From Fulvitalea axinellae (GTDB lineage Bacteria > Bacteroidota > Bacteroidia > Cytophagales > Cyclobacteriaceae): DNA of 54,475 bases. How positions within the stretch are numbered: position 1 is the stretch's first letter; every line of letters begins with the position of its first letter. The notes below the pieces were generated by a model, which was not told the DNA's origin, ran no database searches, and worked only from the letters and a program-made list of their open reading frames with translations. The position numbers were made by a program, and so were the translations under genes. Of the stretch, positions 8,149-17,270 are shown piece by piece. Location: positions 1-54,475 of the forward strand of contig NZ_AP025324.1 of NCBI RefSeq assembly GCF_036492835.1, in the 5' to 3' direction.

Positions 8149-9015
8149 TTATACCTTCCGAAGGTCGACTTTCTCTAAGAAAGAAACTCCTTGACTAAAC
8201 TCTTCCAGTGAAACCTTTCCTGAACGGCCCCAACGTTCCACCTTTCCAGCCCTAACCCTAACCATCTCGCGCCTACCTTCAGATTCAATAAGCCATACCC
8301 CAGCAGTCACCTTCGCTCCAGGTTTCGCTTCGGCTTTAACCACCTTAGTAGCCGGTGCTTGCCCCCGGCCCAGCTTGGCCAAGTCTCCTTTCTTCGCTTT
8401 CTTTTCTCCTTTCAGAATCTGCTCACGCTCCTCTTCTGGCAAAACCTTTAGTCCACGCGCCACAGCGATATCATTCTTCACCGTCCGTTCACTCCTTCCG
8501 GTTTCCTTCGCTATCACCTGATACGCATTTTGCCTCTCGTTATTTTCAATGGGCAAATTTTGCCCATTGGTTTTCGTACGTCGGTCACCACCACGCCCTT
8601 GCTTTATCAAGTCATACTTTTCTTCAATCAACACCGCCCGCTGAAGATCAGTTAAGTTTCTCCTTCCCAGCTGGTTGTCAATCATCCAAGCTCTTACATC
8701 TTCGATGTTGCCGAAGTCTCCGACCTTCACATGCCAGCGTACTTCCTCACGACCAAGTTCCTCTACACACCGGTAACGGTTATGCCCGTCCACTATTACA
8801 TAGTCTTCGCCACATTCCCAAAGCAATATTGGTTCTCGAACCCCTTCCTTCCGGACATTATCCAACAACTGCAAATACTCCTCGTCACGCAACGGCGGTA
8901 TCAGGCTCCGCAACTCCTCCAAAACTTTAATCTTTGACTTTATGGCTTGCGTAGCTCCCAGCTCTTCACCACGGTTACGCTTATGCCTTATTACGCTCCC
9001 GAACTTCTTAGCCAC
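8149..9015 (-). CDS. parB: ParB-like partition protein
   Basis: A 288-aa partition protein that should bind parS and spread or slide on DNA as a CTP-dependent clamp. The N-terminal ParB/Srx domain spans about residues 40-110, with DGHNRYRCVEELG as the nucleotide-binding box. WMIDNQLGRRNLTDLQRAVLI leads into the HTH region (about 150-195, ending KETGRSERTVKNDIAVARGL). A basic linker (190-235) precedes a short C-terminal domain. It overlaps parA by 8 bp and is translated after it. The gene body itself contains a 23-bp palindrome (8547-8569) that I take as a candidate parS. Confidence 0.93.
   Translation of the reverse strand: MAKKFGSVIRHKRNRGEELGATQAIKSKIKVLEELRSLIPPLRDEEYLQLLDNVRKEGVREPILLWECGEDYVIVDGHNRYRCVEELGREEVRWHVKVGDFGNIEDVRAWMIDNQLGRRNLTDLQRAVLIEEKYDLIKQGRGGDRRTKTNGQNLPIENNERQNAYQVIAKETGRSERTVKNDIAVARGLKVLPEEEREQILKGEKKAKKGDLAKLGRGQAPATKVVKAEAKPGAKVTAGVWLIESEGRREMVRVRAGKVERWGRSGKVSLEEFSQGVSFLEKVDLRKV
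8547..8569. promoter_or_regulatory. Candidate parS site inside parB
   Basis: Perfect 11-bp arms around one central T, core GGGCAAATTTTGCCC. The 14-bp core GGGCAAATTTTGCC recurs in the palindrome upstream of parA. A parS inside parB has precedent in Bacillus subtilis spo0J. Confidence 0.65.
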
Positions 9016-9754
9016 GGCGCACCTCCTCCGCTAAAGACCGATAATCCGTTGCGCCTCTTGACTTAGCGTCATAACTAAACACGTCCTGTCGTTGCGACGA
9101 ACTTTCCTGAAGCGTAACGTTTCTTCGGATCTCGGTATTAAAAATATCCAAATCCTCAAAACTAGATCTCACTTCTTCCCGGATATGTTTTTGGATAGCC
9201 AATCTGCCGTCCACCATCGTAAATACAAGGCCTTCCACCTCCAAAGAATCATTGATCTCCTCCCGTATATCCTCGATTACGTTCAGTATTCTTTCCAGCC
9301 CGTTAGATGCATAATAAGTCGGTTCCACAGGTATTAAAACCGAATCTGATGACACTATTGCGTTTTGGCTCAAAATATTCAACGAGGGCGGACAATCTAT
9401 CAAAATATAATCGTAGCTGTCCCGGATAGGGCGCAAAGCCTTCCTTAACTTTGCAAACCCCGTAATCTCATTTGCCAAGGATGTTTCCGCATCCACCAAC
9501 TCCAGTCCCGAAGGAGCCAAACACAGGTTTTCGCAAACCAATTCTTCTGGTAATTTACCACCTTCAACCAATGCATCAACAACTTGTCTATCAGGATTTT
9601 CAATTCCAAAAGTTTGGGAAAGGTTACCTTGTGGGTCAATGTCCACCAATAACACCTTCTCGCCCGCAAGACTCAGGGCCTTGCCCAAATTAGCCGTTGT
9701 AGTCGTCTTGCCTACTCCTCCCTTATGGTTTACGATTGCTATTACTTTTCCCAT
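9008..9754 (-). CDS. parA: ParA-type partition ATPase
   Basis: A 248-aa Walker-type ATPase that drives plasmid segregation by dynamic, ATP-dependent binding to the nucleoid. The deviant Walker A motif KGGVGKTT lies at residues 11-18, with both signature lysines (K11 and K16). LLVDIDPQGN (about 35-44) is the A' motif and YILIDCPPSLN the Walker B region. There is no N-terminal HTH, so it is the short (type Ib/chromosomal-like) form and is unlikely to repress its own promoter directly. A good Bacteroidota promoter lies 72-100 bp upstream. Confidence 0.95.
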   Translation of the reverse strand: MGKVIAIVNHKGGVGKTTTTANLGKALSLAGEKVLLVDIDPQGNLSQTFGIENPDRQVVDALVEGGKLPEELVCENLCLAPSGLELVDAETSLANEITGFAKLRKALRPIRDSYDYILIDCPPSLNILSQNAIVSSDSVLIPVEPTYYASNGLERILNVIEDIREEINDSLEVEGLVFTMVDGRLAIQKHIREEVRSSFEDLDIFNTEIRRNVTLQESSSQRQDVFSYDAKSRGATDYRSLAEEVRRG

Positions 9755-9825
9755 ATCATTATATTTTGAAAAAGATTCTTCCGGAGCTTTGTCCTCGGCG
9801 GTAGCCTTAAAAAAGCGAATCTAAT

Positions 9826-9856
9826 CAAAGATATAAATCACCCCCTTCATTCCAAG
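9826..9856 (-). promoter_or_regulatory. Promoter of parA-parB
   Basis: On the minus strand, TTG(G) at 9855..9852, then 18-19 nt, then TATCTTTG at 9833..9826. This fits the Bacteroidota consensus TTTG-N19-TAnnTTTG. Confidence 0.6.
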
Positions 9857-9912
9857 CGGATGTTAGGTAAAACAGTTTTATTTACTTTAAAAAATGTAGT
9901 CAATTTTATAGG

Positions 9913-9951
9913 TGAAAAATCAAAGGGCAAATTTTGCCTTTTGATTTTTCA
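9913..9951. promoter_or_regulatory. Candidate parS palindrome upstream of parA
   Basis: 19-bp arms with one G-T mismatch around a central T (9932). The inner core GGGCAAATTTTGCC is identical to the core of the palindrome inside parB. It lies about 60 bp upstream of the parA promoter. A terminator is less likely because no gene points into it. Confidence 0.65.
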
Positions 9952-10225
9952 TTCCCCCAATAGCCCATAGGTTCTTAAACTTTTATCACTGTTTATTTTG
10001 TTAAAATTGAAATATATTCATTTATGATTATCTTACATAAATACAAAAAATCATACTTTTGAAAAATATTTAGTCGCCTGTTCGCTTTAAAGGAAAAAGG
10101 GAAAAAGTAGGTATTGATTTGAACATTACATTTCGCATACTAACTTTTGTCAAGTGCCTAGATTTTTCACAAAATCAGCAATAAAAATACTCTTATACTT
10201 TTGAAAAAAAGTGAAAAAAAGCAAC

Positions 10226-10241
10226 GCGCGCATGTGCGCGC
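10226..10241. repeat. GC hairpin in the AT-rich origin
   Basis: GCGCGCA and TGCGCGC, 7-bp arms with a 2-nt loop, stand out in a region that is otherwise about 70 percent AT (9960-10320). It could be a structural element of the origin. Confidence 0.5.
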
Positions 10242-10324
10242 AACGTTGTTTTCTTTGTTTTATATTGTTTTAATGTTTTAGGGACTTGTAACCTACTGTA
10301 CCATAGCTCATTACAAAGGTTAAG

Positions 10325-10546
10325 ATACCCTTTTATGACGCGAACCATACCCTTTTATGACGCGAACCATACCCTAAAATGACGTCAACTGTCCCTTTTA
10401 TGACGCCATCACCAATGAATTATTAATTTACGGCAACTTAACTACCGTAAAACTTCTGTTGAGATACCCTTTTATGACGTAACACTTGCCTTTTGACGTC
10501 ATTTTAGGGACATTCATTTAGGTTTTGCGTCAATTTAGGGTATCTC
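10325..10546. other. Plasmid origin (oriV) with iterons
   Basis: Iterons of type ATACCCTTTTATGACGCG begin at 10325, 10347, 10369 and 10391, an exact 22-bp period (two helical turns). A fifth is at 10464. Inverted copies lie at 10494-10510 and 10526-10543. GAGATACCCT (10461-10470) and AGGGTATCTC (10537-10546) form a perfect inverted pair, the second ending one base before the rep ATG. That is the arrangement of an operator at which an iteron initiator represses its own gene. An AT-rich stretch (9960-10320) adjoins the iterons. Confidence 0.85.
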
Positions 10547-10547
10547 A

Positions 10548-11741
10548 ATGGACAACAACGGACAAATCGACAGCCAACAGCTATTCGATTACAAGATCAC
10601 GAAGTCGAACAAGCTAATCAATCACCGGTCGTCATTCTCGATCGTGCAGCAAAGGGCGATTACCTTGGCGATTGCCCAGATCCAGCCCGAAGACCACGAC
10701 CTCAAGCGCTACAGGATCAGTATCCGCGATGTGGCCGGAATCAAAAAAGGCGAAAGGGTAGGGGGATCGGTCTACAAGCATGTACGCGAGCAGATCATGC
10801 AGCTCACCAAAACCTCCATAGACCATATCAACAATCCCGACGACCCCCAAAGCGGGTTCAAGTCAACCTCATTCATCGAAGAGGTTGAGAAGCACGACGG
10901 CAAGGATTATGTGACCATCGAGTTTTCCCAAAAAGCCAAACCTCTGCTCCTGAATCTCAAAGAGCGCTTTACCACCTATGCGCTCCGCTACGTTCTTGAT
11001 TTCGAGCACTCCTACACGCTCAGGCTCTACGAGCTCTGCAAACAGTACGAGCGTATCGGTAAAAGACGAATTTCCATCGAGTATTTCAGGGAGCTTCTTA
11101 ACCTCACAACGAAATATCCCGGTTTCGGTAAACTCCGGACCAAGGTCATAGACCCTGCTGTCAAGGAAATCAATAGCTTATCCGATATGAGAGTCAGCTA
11201 TGAGCCTATTAGGCAGGGAAGGGCCTTTACCGATATTGTTTTCAGTATCCGCCCAGTTGAAGAAATCAAGACTAATGCGGTTCAAAACAAGGGGGGGGAA
11301 GGCGTCTCGGTTCGAAAAACTAAAAAAGCGAAAGTTAGAACCAAGAAGGCCAATAAATCGAAAACCGAAGAGGCCAAGGTCCAGCCCAAACCCCCGGCCT
11401 TGGAATTCTCTTGGGACGTAGGCCCCGAAACCCAACCAACCGAAGAGGAACTTCGCCAAAAGTACCTCGCCGACTACGAACGCTACTACCAGGAGGTCCG
11501 TACCGACTACCTCCGTCGCGCCACCCGCGAACAGAAAAACGCCTTTCAGGCCCACGTCCACGAAAACGGCACCATTCCCGAGCGAAATTGCCTAGAACGG
11601 TTAGTGTCAGGCGAAGCCGACCGCACCGACTGGAACATGTTCGCCACCTTCGTCATCCGCACCCAAGGCGCCGACCAAGACCGCCGTTACCTGGACCCGC
11701 AAGCCTATGTCCAAGACCGTCTGGAGGAACATAACCGATAG
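10548..11741 (+). CDS. Rep_3-family replication initiator
   Basis: A 397-aa initiator of the RepB/Rep_3 superfamily, which binds iterons as a monomer to open the origin and its operator as a dimer. The N-terminal winged helix begins YKITKSNKLINHRSSFSIVQQR. The second winged helix includes SYTLRLYELCKQYERIGKR and YFRELLNLTTKYPGFGKLR (about residues 165-205), the classic Rep_3 signature. The last 150 residues, after SIRPVEE, are a charged linker (KKAKVRTKKANKSK) and a helical tail that most relatives lack. The iterons directly upstream support the assignment. The start codon follows the inverted operator. Confidence 0.93.
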   Translation: MDNNGQIDSQQLFDYKITKSNKLINHRSSFSIVQQRAITLAIAQIQPEDHDLKRYRISIRDVAGIKKGERVGGSVYKHVREQIMQLTKTSIDHINNPDDPQSGFKSTSFIEEVEKHDGKDYVTIEFSQKAKPLLLNLKERFTTYALRYVLDFEHSYTLRLYELCKQYERIGKRRISIEYFRELLNLTTKYPGFGKLRTKVIDPAVKEINSLSDMRVSYEPIRQGRAFTDIVFSIRPVEEIKTNAVQNKGGEGVSVRKTKKAKVRTKKANKSKTEEAKVQPKPPALEFSWDVGPETQPTEEELRQKYLADYERYYQEVRTDYLRRATREQKNAFQAHVHENGTIPERNCLERLVSGEADRTDWNMFATFVIRTQGADQDRRYLDPQAYVQDRLEEHNR

Positions 11742-12430
11742 CCGTTCCGGAAAAACCTGATTGGGAAATCCGTTTACGCATATGGGATTCTGATGTGCGG
11801 AACCCAAGACCACATCCAAAATCTCGCCACAATCCCACAAACGCCCCGTAAACGCGTCCAAATCAGAAAAACGGACAAAACCTTGCCGGTACCGCAAAAA
11901 CGCGACAGCGCCCGCAAAAACCATAAACCTGAACCGACCGCCCCAAACATTCCAAACCCACTCACCGTTACGCCCGACAAAACCGACCCGAAAAGCCGGC
12001 TCTCACATGCGCGTATACGCGTGCGGACCTGATCAGATCCAGATCAGCTGGGTTAAGCCCTTGGGGCTAACTTAACCCAGCGATCGACAGATCAATGGTC
12101 CCCGGCGTCCGTAAGGGTCCGCCAAACGCTCCGGACCCGGTCTGATTGGCGAAAAAACGGAAATCATCAGAAACGCCCTTATTTAGCGTTTAAACTCCCA
12201 AACCATACGGAGATTCATTTTTTCGAAACAAAGCCGCTCACGCCCCTTAAAAAACGTTCTGGAAGCCGGCAAAACAAAACAGTCCATCCTCGCCAAGGCA
12301 AAACCGGAAAAAATCCGCTGAAGCCCAAGCCGTAATAAAAGAGAAATAAACGCCGAAACTGGCCGTAAATAACCACGGATTCACCCCCGAACCGCCTAAT
12401 ATCAAATGACCCGAAACACATAAAACTCGC
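11742..12430. other. Gene-free spacer with nested palindromes
   Basis: CGCGTATACGCG (12010-12021) is a perfect 12-bp palindrome. GCTGGGTTAAG (12047-12057) and CTTAACCCAGC (12071-12081) are perfect 11-bp arms enclosing a smaller GCCC/GGGC stem. CAGATCA-type sequences flank both sides. It could be a recombination site or terminator for rep. The remaining sequence holds no convincing gene. Confidence 0.5.
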
Positions 12431-12630
12431 ACACCTAATGACACTATCAAATAACTGATATACAGTGGTATATAGACGATTCAACCCAAAAACCACACTA
12501 TCAATCCCAAAAAACAGAACATAGCATAGCCTCAAACAACGATCCTGTCAAATGACACCGTCAACTACCTATAATACAGAGATATAGAGGTCCCATTTCA
12601 GCCCCATGAATAGTCCCAAAAAGACGGCTA

Positions 12631-12670
12631 ATGTAGAGACATGGCATGCCTTGTCTCACATGCGAATGGT
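12631..12670. repeat. CATGCC palindrome, copy 4
   Basis: TGTAGAGACATGGCATGCCT-TGTCTCACATGCGAATGGT; the first of a tandem pair inside the TGACAC array. Confidence 0.8.
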
Positions 12671-12807
12671 AAAGCCCATCAATCAAAAAACAGAACATAG
12701 CATAGCCTCAAACAACGGCCCTGTCAAATGACACCTACAAGTACCTATAATACAGAGACATAAAGGTGTCATTCCAGCCTCGTGAATAGTCCCAAAAAGA
12801 CAGTAAA

Positions 12808-12847
12808 CGTAGAGACATGGCATGCCTTGTCTCACATGCGAATGGTA
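12808..12847. repeat. CATGCC palindrome, copy 5
   Basis: Duplicate of copy 4, 177 bp downstream, carried along by the tandem duplication. Confidence 0.8.
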
Positions 12848-12870
12848 AAACACATCAATACAAAAAACAA

Positions 12871-12903
12871 AGGATGGCATGCCTTGTCCAACATGCGGAT
12901 GAC
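12871..12903. repeat. CATGCC palindrome, copy 6 (degenerate)
   Basis: GGATGGCATGCCTTGTCCAACATGCGGATGA; the GTAGAGAC head is lost. Confidence 0.6.
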
Positions 12904-13081
12904 CCTCATCAAATGACACTCTCAAATCTCTGAAAACCAACACAATACAAGTGTCATATCAACCCCGATACTCACAAAGTGTAGGGACCGTCCCCGCTCC
13001 AAAAATGATCTTCTGACACCTTCAACTCGCTGAATAACAACAAAATAACAGTCTCAATTCCCGTTCATGAAAACCGAAAAA

Positions 13082-13207
13082 ATATAACTGACAGTAAAGG
13101 CTAACATATAAAAACACCATCAAAATTAGATATAACATATAGAATCAAAAAATAAGGATAATTTTAACAATTGCACATACAATATTATCCAACTATGTCA
13201 GTTATAT
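13082..13207. promoter_or_regulatory. Long-range inverted repeat before the two-HTH gene
   Basis: ATATAACTGACA (13082-13093) and TGTCAGTTATAT (13196-13207) are perfect 12-bp inverted repeats 102 bp apart. They contain the TGACA unit of the upstream array and could allow looping by its binding protein. Confidence 0.5.
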
Positions 13208-13311
13208 TGTCAAATAGTTATTTTTATATTTATCATCGCAAAACGTTTCAAAACCGGATTCACCGACCGGAACCGGACGTTATCGGCCCCAAGAAACCCA
13301 AAACAAACAGC

Positions 13312-15108
13312 ATGCGACTAACCCCGCAAGTCTACTTACAAAACGCCGTTACGCTCCTCCCCGTCCTTGCGGGCGACAAAGACTCGCCCATGCGCAGGAT
13401 CGTCCACGCCCTAACTGACAGCGACGCCCCAACCCGCACCGTAACACGCTTCGCCAAAGACGCCGGATCCACTCCCAAAACGGTCCTGAAATACCTCGGG
13501 ATACTTCGGTCGCAAGGCGTCAAATTCCTCGAAACAGAGTCCGGTTCTGTTCCTCGCCTACCTCAGTTGAAAGACATGCAATTGTCATACAGTCAAAGTG
13601 TTATAGGTGTCACAAACGTCGCTTGCAATCACCTTTCGGCGCACTGCCAAAACGCCCATGCCCTGACCTTGGCGCTCCGCTCTCCTCAAGGATCGTCCCT
13701 GCGCAAAGTCGCCTCGGTCCTCCTCACCGAATCTCCCGCCAAACTGTACCGATTGGTCGGGCTTACGGGCCTCTCCCGCTCCACTTTTTTTAGGTGTCTC
13801 GCCAAGCTCAAAAGCCTCGGTTTCCGCTTCCTGCCGGCGCCTTACCGAGGCGCTCCCGTAGCTTTCGCCCTAAAACCCGGAATTCCCGCCGATACGGCCA
13901 AAAGCTACCCGACTGTCCGGGCCCTAAAGCTGGCCCTGAGCCATATCGGCGTCAATCCGGACACCGAAACCCTGACAAAACTACATACCGGATACCGTCA
14001 CAAAAAGGATTACGAACCCGCTTCGGCAACCGATTTGGCCACCAAAATCAAAAGGGACCACTACTCCAAAACCACGGAAGAGCCGACCGTCAAAACCGCC
14101 GGAAAAAGCCCCCTAAACCCGGAAAAATTCCTGCCCAAAAATTTCGTCGAACACTTCGAATCCCCGTCCGAATGGCCCGCCGGGGAACTCCGCCCGGAAC
14201 AGCAAATCATGGACTTGGCCGATAGACCCGAACAGATAAAAAAGGACATCCTGACCACCGGTCATTCCGTTCTTGCGCAACATGCCGAATTCATCGCTTC
14301 CCGGATCCTCGTCTGGTGCCTGCGCAACAAATGCGCCCGGCCCGTCAGCAGGGAAAAATTCGTCAAGGAAATGATCGCCCAAGACATTCGTCAGGGCCTC
14401 TACGCCAAGCTCGTATCCGTCCAAACAGAAGACTGGGAACAAGCTGAAATCGCTACAGAAAAGGACATTTCCGATGGCAAAAACAATACATCCAAACCCC
14501 GGAATTCCCGCGCCCATACCCGGGAGGAGATCGCCGCAGTCTTCAAATCCAAAGGAATCGACAATCCCGAATACACCGAAACGATCCTGAAAGCCAGCGC
14601 CAACGCCGCCAAAAAAGGAAAACCCATCCGGAACCTCAACAAATACATCGCGACCTTCCTGAGAAACGGAAACGAAAACCCGGGAAAACAAACGCAAATT
14701 CCTACTGCGCAAACAGTTATAAATGTCAATGCTCCTAATACCTATATCACGACAAACCCGCATTACGAAACGGAGTCCAGTAAACATAGTACGAATGCCA
14801 TACCAACCGAAAAACAAACCGAAAACGGAACACAAAACACTGACCAGAAATCTATTCCGAGTGTCAACAATACCCCCGTCAACACCGAATATATAGCCCA
14901 AGATCCGACCCAAGTCGCCAGCCAACTGATCAACATGATAAACAGAAACACCCAAGCCGTTCAGGACGCCATCGGCGCCATAACGGCCCTGGCACCCGGG
15001 CTGACCCAAACACAGAACGCCTCCGCCACTGCGGGTTCCCGGACAACCTCCCGCCCCAAAAGCGCCATCCCCCAAGGCTGGACCGTCCACCGTCGCCGTG
15101 ATCCATAA
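13312..15108 (+). CDS. Plasmid protein with two winged-HTH-like segments
   Basis: From the ATG at 13312 the product is 598 aa; an in-frame ATG at 13171 would add 47 AT-coded residues that overlap the inverted repeat, so I prefer the later start. Two HTH-like segments are visible: TRTVTRFAKDAGSTPKTVLK (about residue 38) and SPAKLYRLVGLTGLSRSTFF (about residue 138), each followed by LxSxGxxFL as in a wing. The middle (250-400) is helical and charged. The C-terminal 200 residues are Asn/Thr/Gln-rich and probably disordered. I do not recognise the family. Position just after the TGACAC array suggests it binds that array, as a regulator or a second replication or partition factor. Confidence 0.75.
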   Translation: MRLTPQVYLQNAVTLLPVLAGDKDSPMRRIVHALTDSDAPTRTVTRFAKDAGSTPKTVLKYLGILRSQGVKFLETESGSVPRLPQLKDMQLSYSQSVIGVTNVACNHLSAHCQNAHALTLALRSPQGSSLRKVASVLLTESPAKLYRLVGLTGLSRSTFFRCLAKLKSLGFRFLPAPYRGAPVAFALKPGIPADTAKSYPTVRALKLALSHIGVNPDTETLTKLHTGYRHKKDYEPASATDLATKIKRDHYSKTTEEPTVKTAGKSPLNPEKFLPKNFVEHFESPSEWPAGELRPEQQIMDLADRPEQIKKDILTTGHSVLAQHAEFIASRILVWCLRNKCARPVSREKFVKEMIAQDIRQGLYAKLVSVQTEDWEQAEIATEKDISDGKNNTSKPRNSRAHTREEIAAVFKSKGIDNPEYTETILKASANAAKKGKPIRNLNKYIATFLRNGNENPGKQTQIPTAQTVINVNAPNTYITTNPHYETESSKHSTNAIPTEKQTENGTQNTDQKSIPSVNNTPVNTEYIAQDPTQVASQLINMINRNTQAVQDAIGAITALAPGLTQTQNASATAGSRTTSRPKSAIPQGWTVHRRRDP

Positions 15109-15111
15109 AAG

Positions 15112-15137
15112 CGTAGAGACACGGGCATGCCCTGTCT
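15112..15137. repeat. CATGCC palindrome, copy 7
   Basis: CGTAGAGACACGGGCATGCC-CTGTCT, 4 bp after the stop codon of the two-HTH gene; the usual AATGGTCA tail is missing. Confidence 0.75.
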
Positions 15138-15207
15138 TCCTCTTAATTTCGGGAACAAATCCCTGAAAAATGTATATATTAGCGTACGTTATTTTTCCTG
15201 AAACACT

Positions 15208-17241
15208 ATGAAATTTTTTGAACGATCACTGCTCCTTCTTGCGCTTTTGGTGCTTGTTATTCATCTGGTTTTCTTTGGCGTCAAAAAATCGCCTTTCGTA
15301 TTTGCGACGGTTCCGTTGTCGCTCGCTTACTTTTTTGGCGGTTACTGGATACTTCGTGACAAGAAAGACAAAAAGTCAATATTCCCCGCCCTATGCGGGC
15401 CCGTTATCGCTTCCGGGCTCGTTGCCTTGCCGTTTAATTTTCTTTCCATTGCGCTTAATGTACCAAATTTCCGTATAGTTCTTTTGGCAAATTTTGCGTT
15501 GGCCATAGCCATGGTCGCTTTCCTGCTGATCAACCGAAATACGGCCAACAATACCCGGACACTGAAGAAAATATGCTGGAGATCCTGTTTGGTTGCGTTG
15601 CCCGGGGCCTTTTTTCTTTTCGTTCCTCACACAGGAGAAACATATTGGAGAACCGTATATATTTTCCTGCAAAATCATGAGAGACTGGCCGCCAATATAC
15701 GGATGGTTGACAATGGAAAAGCCGCTAAAGAACTATTGGCCGACAAACGCTATGAGGAGGCGTTAGAGTGTATCGAACAAGCGACAAAGAGCGGACACAC
15801 ATGGCGTAACCTAATCCATTACGAGTATCCGGACGCTCTTACTCCCCAAGAGTGGCAAGCCGAAGCCAGAAAAATCCTTCGAGACGAATATAGAGCGCAT
15901 CCGAACAGGGGATCATTAAGGATTATGGGGGGCTGTTACGAGGTTCAATATGACGTATACCGCCAATACGGTGATTCCCTCTACAGAAAGAAGGCCTTTG
16001 GAAAAGCCCTTAACTTATATATCAAAGCCTATAAGACATATGTCGAGTTTGACGATTGGAAGGTGGGCAAGTCTTACGTCTTGGCCAAGATTGCCACTTG
16101 TTATGATTTGGCAAATGGCCCGGAAAGGTACAGGGAAAGTCTTTACTCCAAGGCCTTGGACACACATATGCGGGAAAAAGGGAAAATTGGCGCCGATGCC
16201 GCGTGGATATTCTTCGATAGGGCCAGGGCAAAAACCAAAAATAGGAAAAGGTTTGCGGAGGCGGAAGCCGATATTCTAAAGGCCTTAGCATTGCTGCGAA
16301 AGGACGGAGATCCGGAGACGTATTCAAAATTCTATGACGGTTATATACATCACCTGTGCTACAATTATATGTTGAGGTATGAAATACATAACCTAGGGCA
16401 TGTAATACAGGAACTGGAACGTAAAGGGGAAAATGGTAAGTTCAAGGCTAATGCGATTTGGTTCCTCAAAGGAATGAAAAACTATATGCAGGACGATTTT
16501 ATCGCGGCCAACAAATGTTTTTCACACTATATAAGTGGAGCTAATGACCTAAATAAAATGGGGTCCCTATTAGCTCTGGTTGGACGGGCCCGTTCGGAAT
16601 ATATTCTGGGGGACTATAAAGCTTCGGAAATCGCTTCCAGAGAGCTGATGAAAAAGATAAAAGAGGTTTCCAAAGTCCAAGGGGTCCCTTCAAAGCTTTT
16701 GGAGATGATCGCCCGTACTCTGTTGGCCGACGTTCAGCTAAAGCAGGAAAAAATAGAAGAGGCCGAAAAGAGCTATCGTAAGGCCGTTGAGATCTATCCA
16801 TTTAAAGACAACTCGCAAGAGGCTTCAAATCTTCGAGCCTTTATAGGGTTAGCGCATATTGACCTCGCTCGTGGCCAGAGAACCCGCTCATTGGAGCGCT
16901 TAGATTCCATTTCCAAGCGTTTGGCCAACGATAAGGGATTTCCCATGGTCAGGGAATCTTACAGTGTTGTCGCCAAAATATACGAAGAAGCCAAAGAGTA
17001 TGACAAAGCCACAAAACTGTACGCGGATGCAATGAGGAACCGGCCTCCTCAAGACAAACTCACCGAAGCGTCTTTCTACGCCGGAATGGCGCGTATATTA
17101 TACGCTAAGGGAGATTATCGGGAAGTGGAAGCCCTTTCAAGCGGAGCCTTGTCCATTTACAAAGAGATACTGCCTCCCGATCATCCCGATTTGTTATCGA
17201 CACAGCGGTTTCTGGATAAAATAGCCCGGGACAAACCCTAA
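15208..17241 (+). CDS. Membrane-anchored TPR protein
   Basis: A 677-aa protein. The first 140 residues hold five hydrophobic segments (about 6-24, 30-48, 58-80, 88-107 and 123-140; for example LLLLALLVLVIHLVFF), placing the N-terminus in the inner membrane. From about residue 160 to the end it consists of tetratricopeptide-type helical pairs (KRYEEALECIEQA, KAFGKALNLYIKAYK, EKIEEAEKSYRKAVEIYP, KEYDKATKLYADAM, GDYREVEALSSGALSIYK). TPR arrays scaffold protein complexes. No enzymatic domain is visible. It faces the decayed fic fragment and a second TPR gene; no operon partner is evident. Confidence 0.85.
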   Translation: MKFFERSLLLLALLVLVIHLVFFGVKKSPFVFATVPLSLAYFFGGYWILRDKKDKKSIFPALCGPVIASGLVALPFNFLSIALNVPNFRIVLLANFALAIAMVAFLLINRNTANNTRTLKKICWRSCLVALPGAFFLFVPHTGETYWRTVYIFLQNHERLAANIRMVDNGKAAKELLADKRYEEALECIEQATKSGHTWRNLIHYEYPDALTPQEWQAEARKILRDEYRAHPNRGSLRIMGGCYEVQYDVYRQYGDSLYRKKAFGKALNLYIKAYKTYVEFDDWKVGKSYVLAKIATCYDLANGPERYRESLYSKALDTHMREKGKIGADAAWIFFDRARAKTKNRKRFAEAEADILKALALLRKDGDPETYSKFYDGYIHHLCYNYMLRYEIHNLGHVIQELERKGENGKFKANAIWFLKGMKNYMQDDFIAANKCFSHYISGANDLNKMGSLLALVGRARSEYILGDYKASEIASRELMKKIKEVSKVQGVPSKLLEMIARTLLADVQLKQEKIEEAEKSYRKAVEIYPFKDNSQEASNLRAFIGLAHIDLARGQRTRSLERLDSISKRLANDKGFPMVRESYSVVAKIYEEAKEYDKATKLYADAMRNRPPQDKLTEASFYAGMARILYAKGDYREVEALSSGALSIYKEILPPDHPDLLSTQRFLDKIARDKP

Positions 17242-17270
17242 TCGTAAGTTTGCCCAAACCAGAAAAATAA

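Larger units (their letters stand above)
12439..13066. repeat. Array of five TGACAC...GTGTCA elements
   Basis: Elements of about 52 bp start with TGACAC at 12439, 12553, 12729, 12914 and 13014. Each continues roughly as nnTCAAnTnnCTnA, an A-rich middle and, where best kept (12729 and 12914), GTGTCAT about 32 bp after the opening TGACAC. Copies 2 and 3 sit in a 176-bp tandem duplication (about 12505-12845) that also contains two CATGCC palindromes. Spacing is irregular. Likely a protein-binding array; the neighbouring two-HTH protein is the natural candidate. Confidence 0.7.

Noticed and set aside
12439-13066. CRISPR array
   Set aside because: The repeats are degenerate, irregularly spaced (about 100-185 bp) and no cas genes are present.
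15481-15500. Third parS (GGCAAATTTTGC in the TPR gene)
   Set aside because: It matches the core only partly, lies in codons for ordinary hydrophobic residues and has no extended arms.
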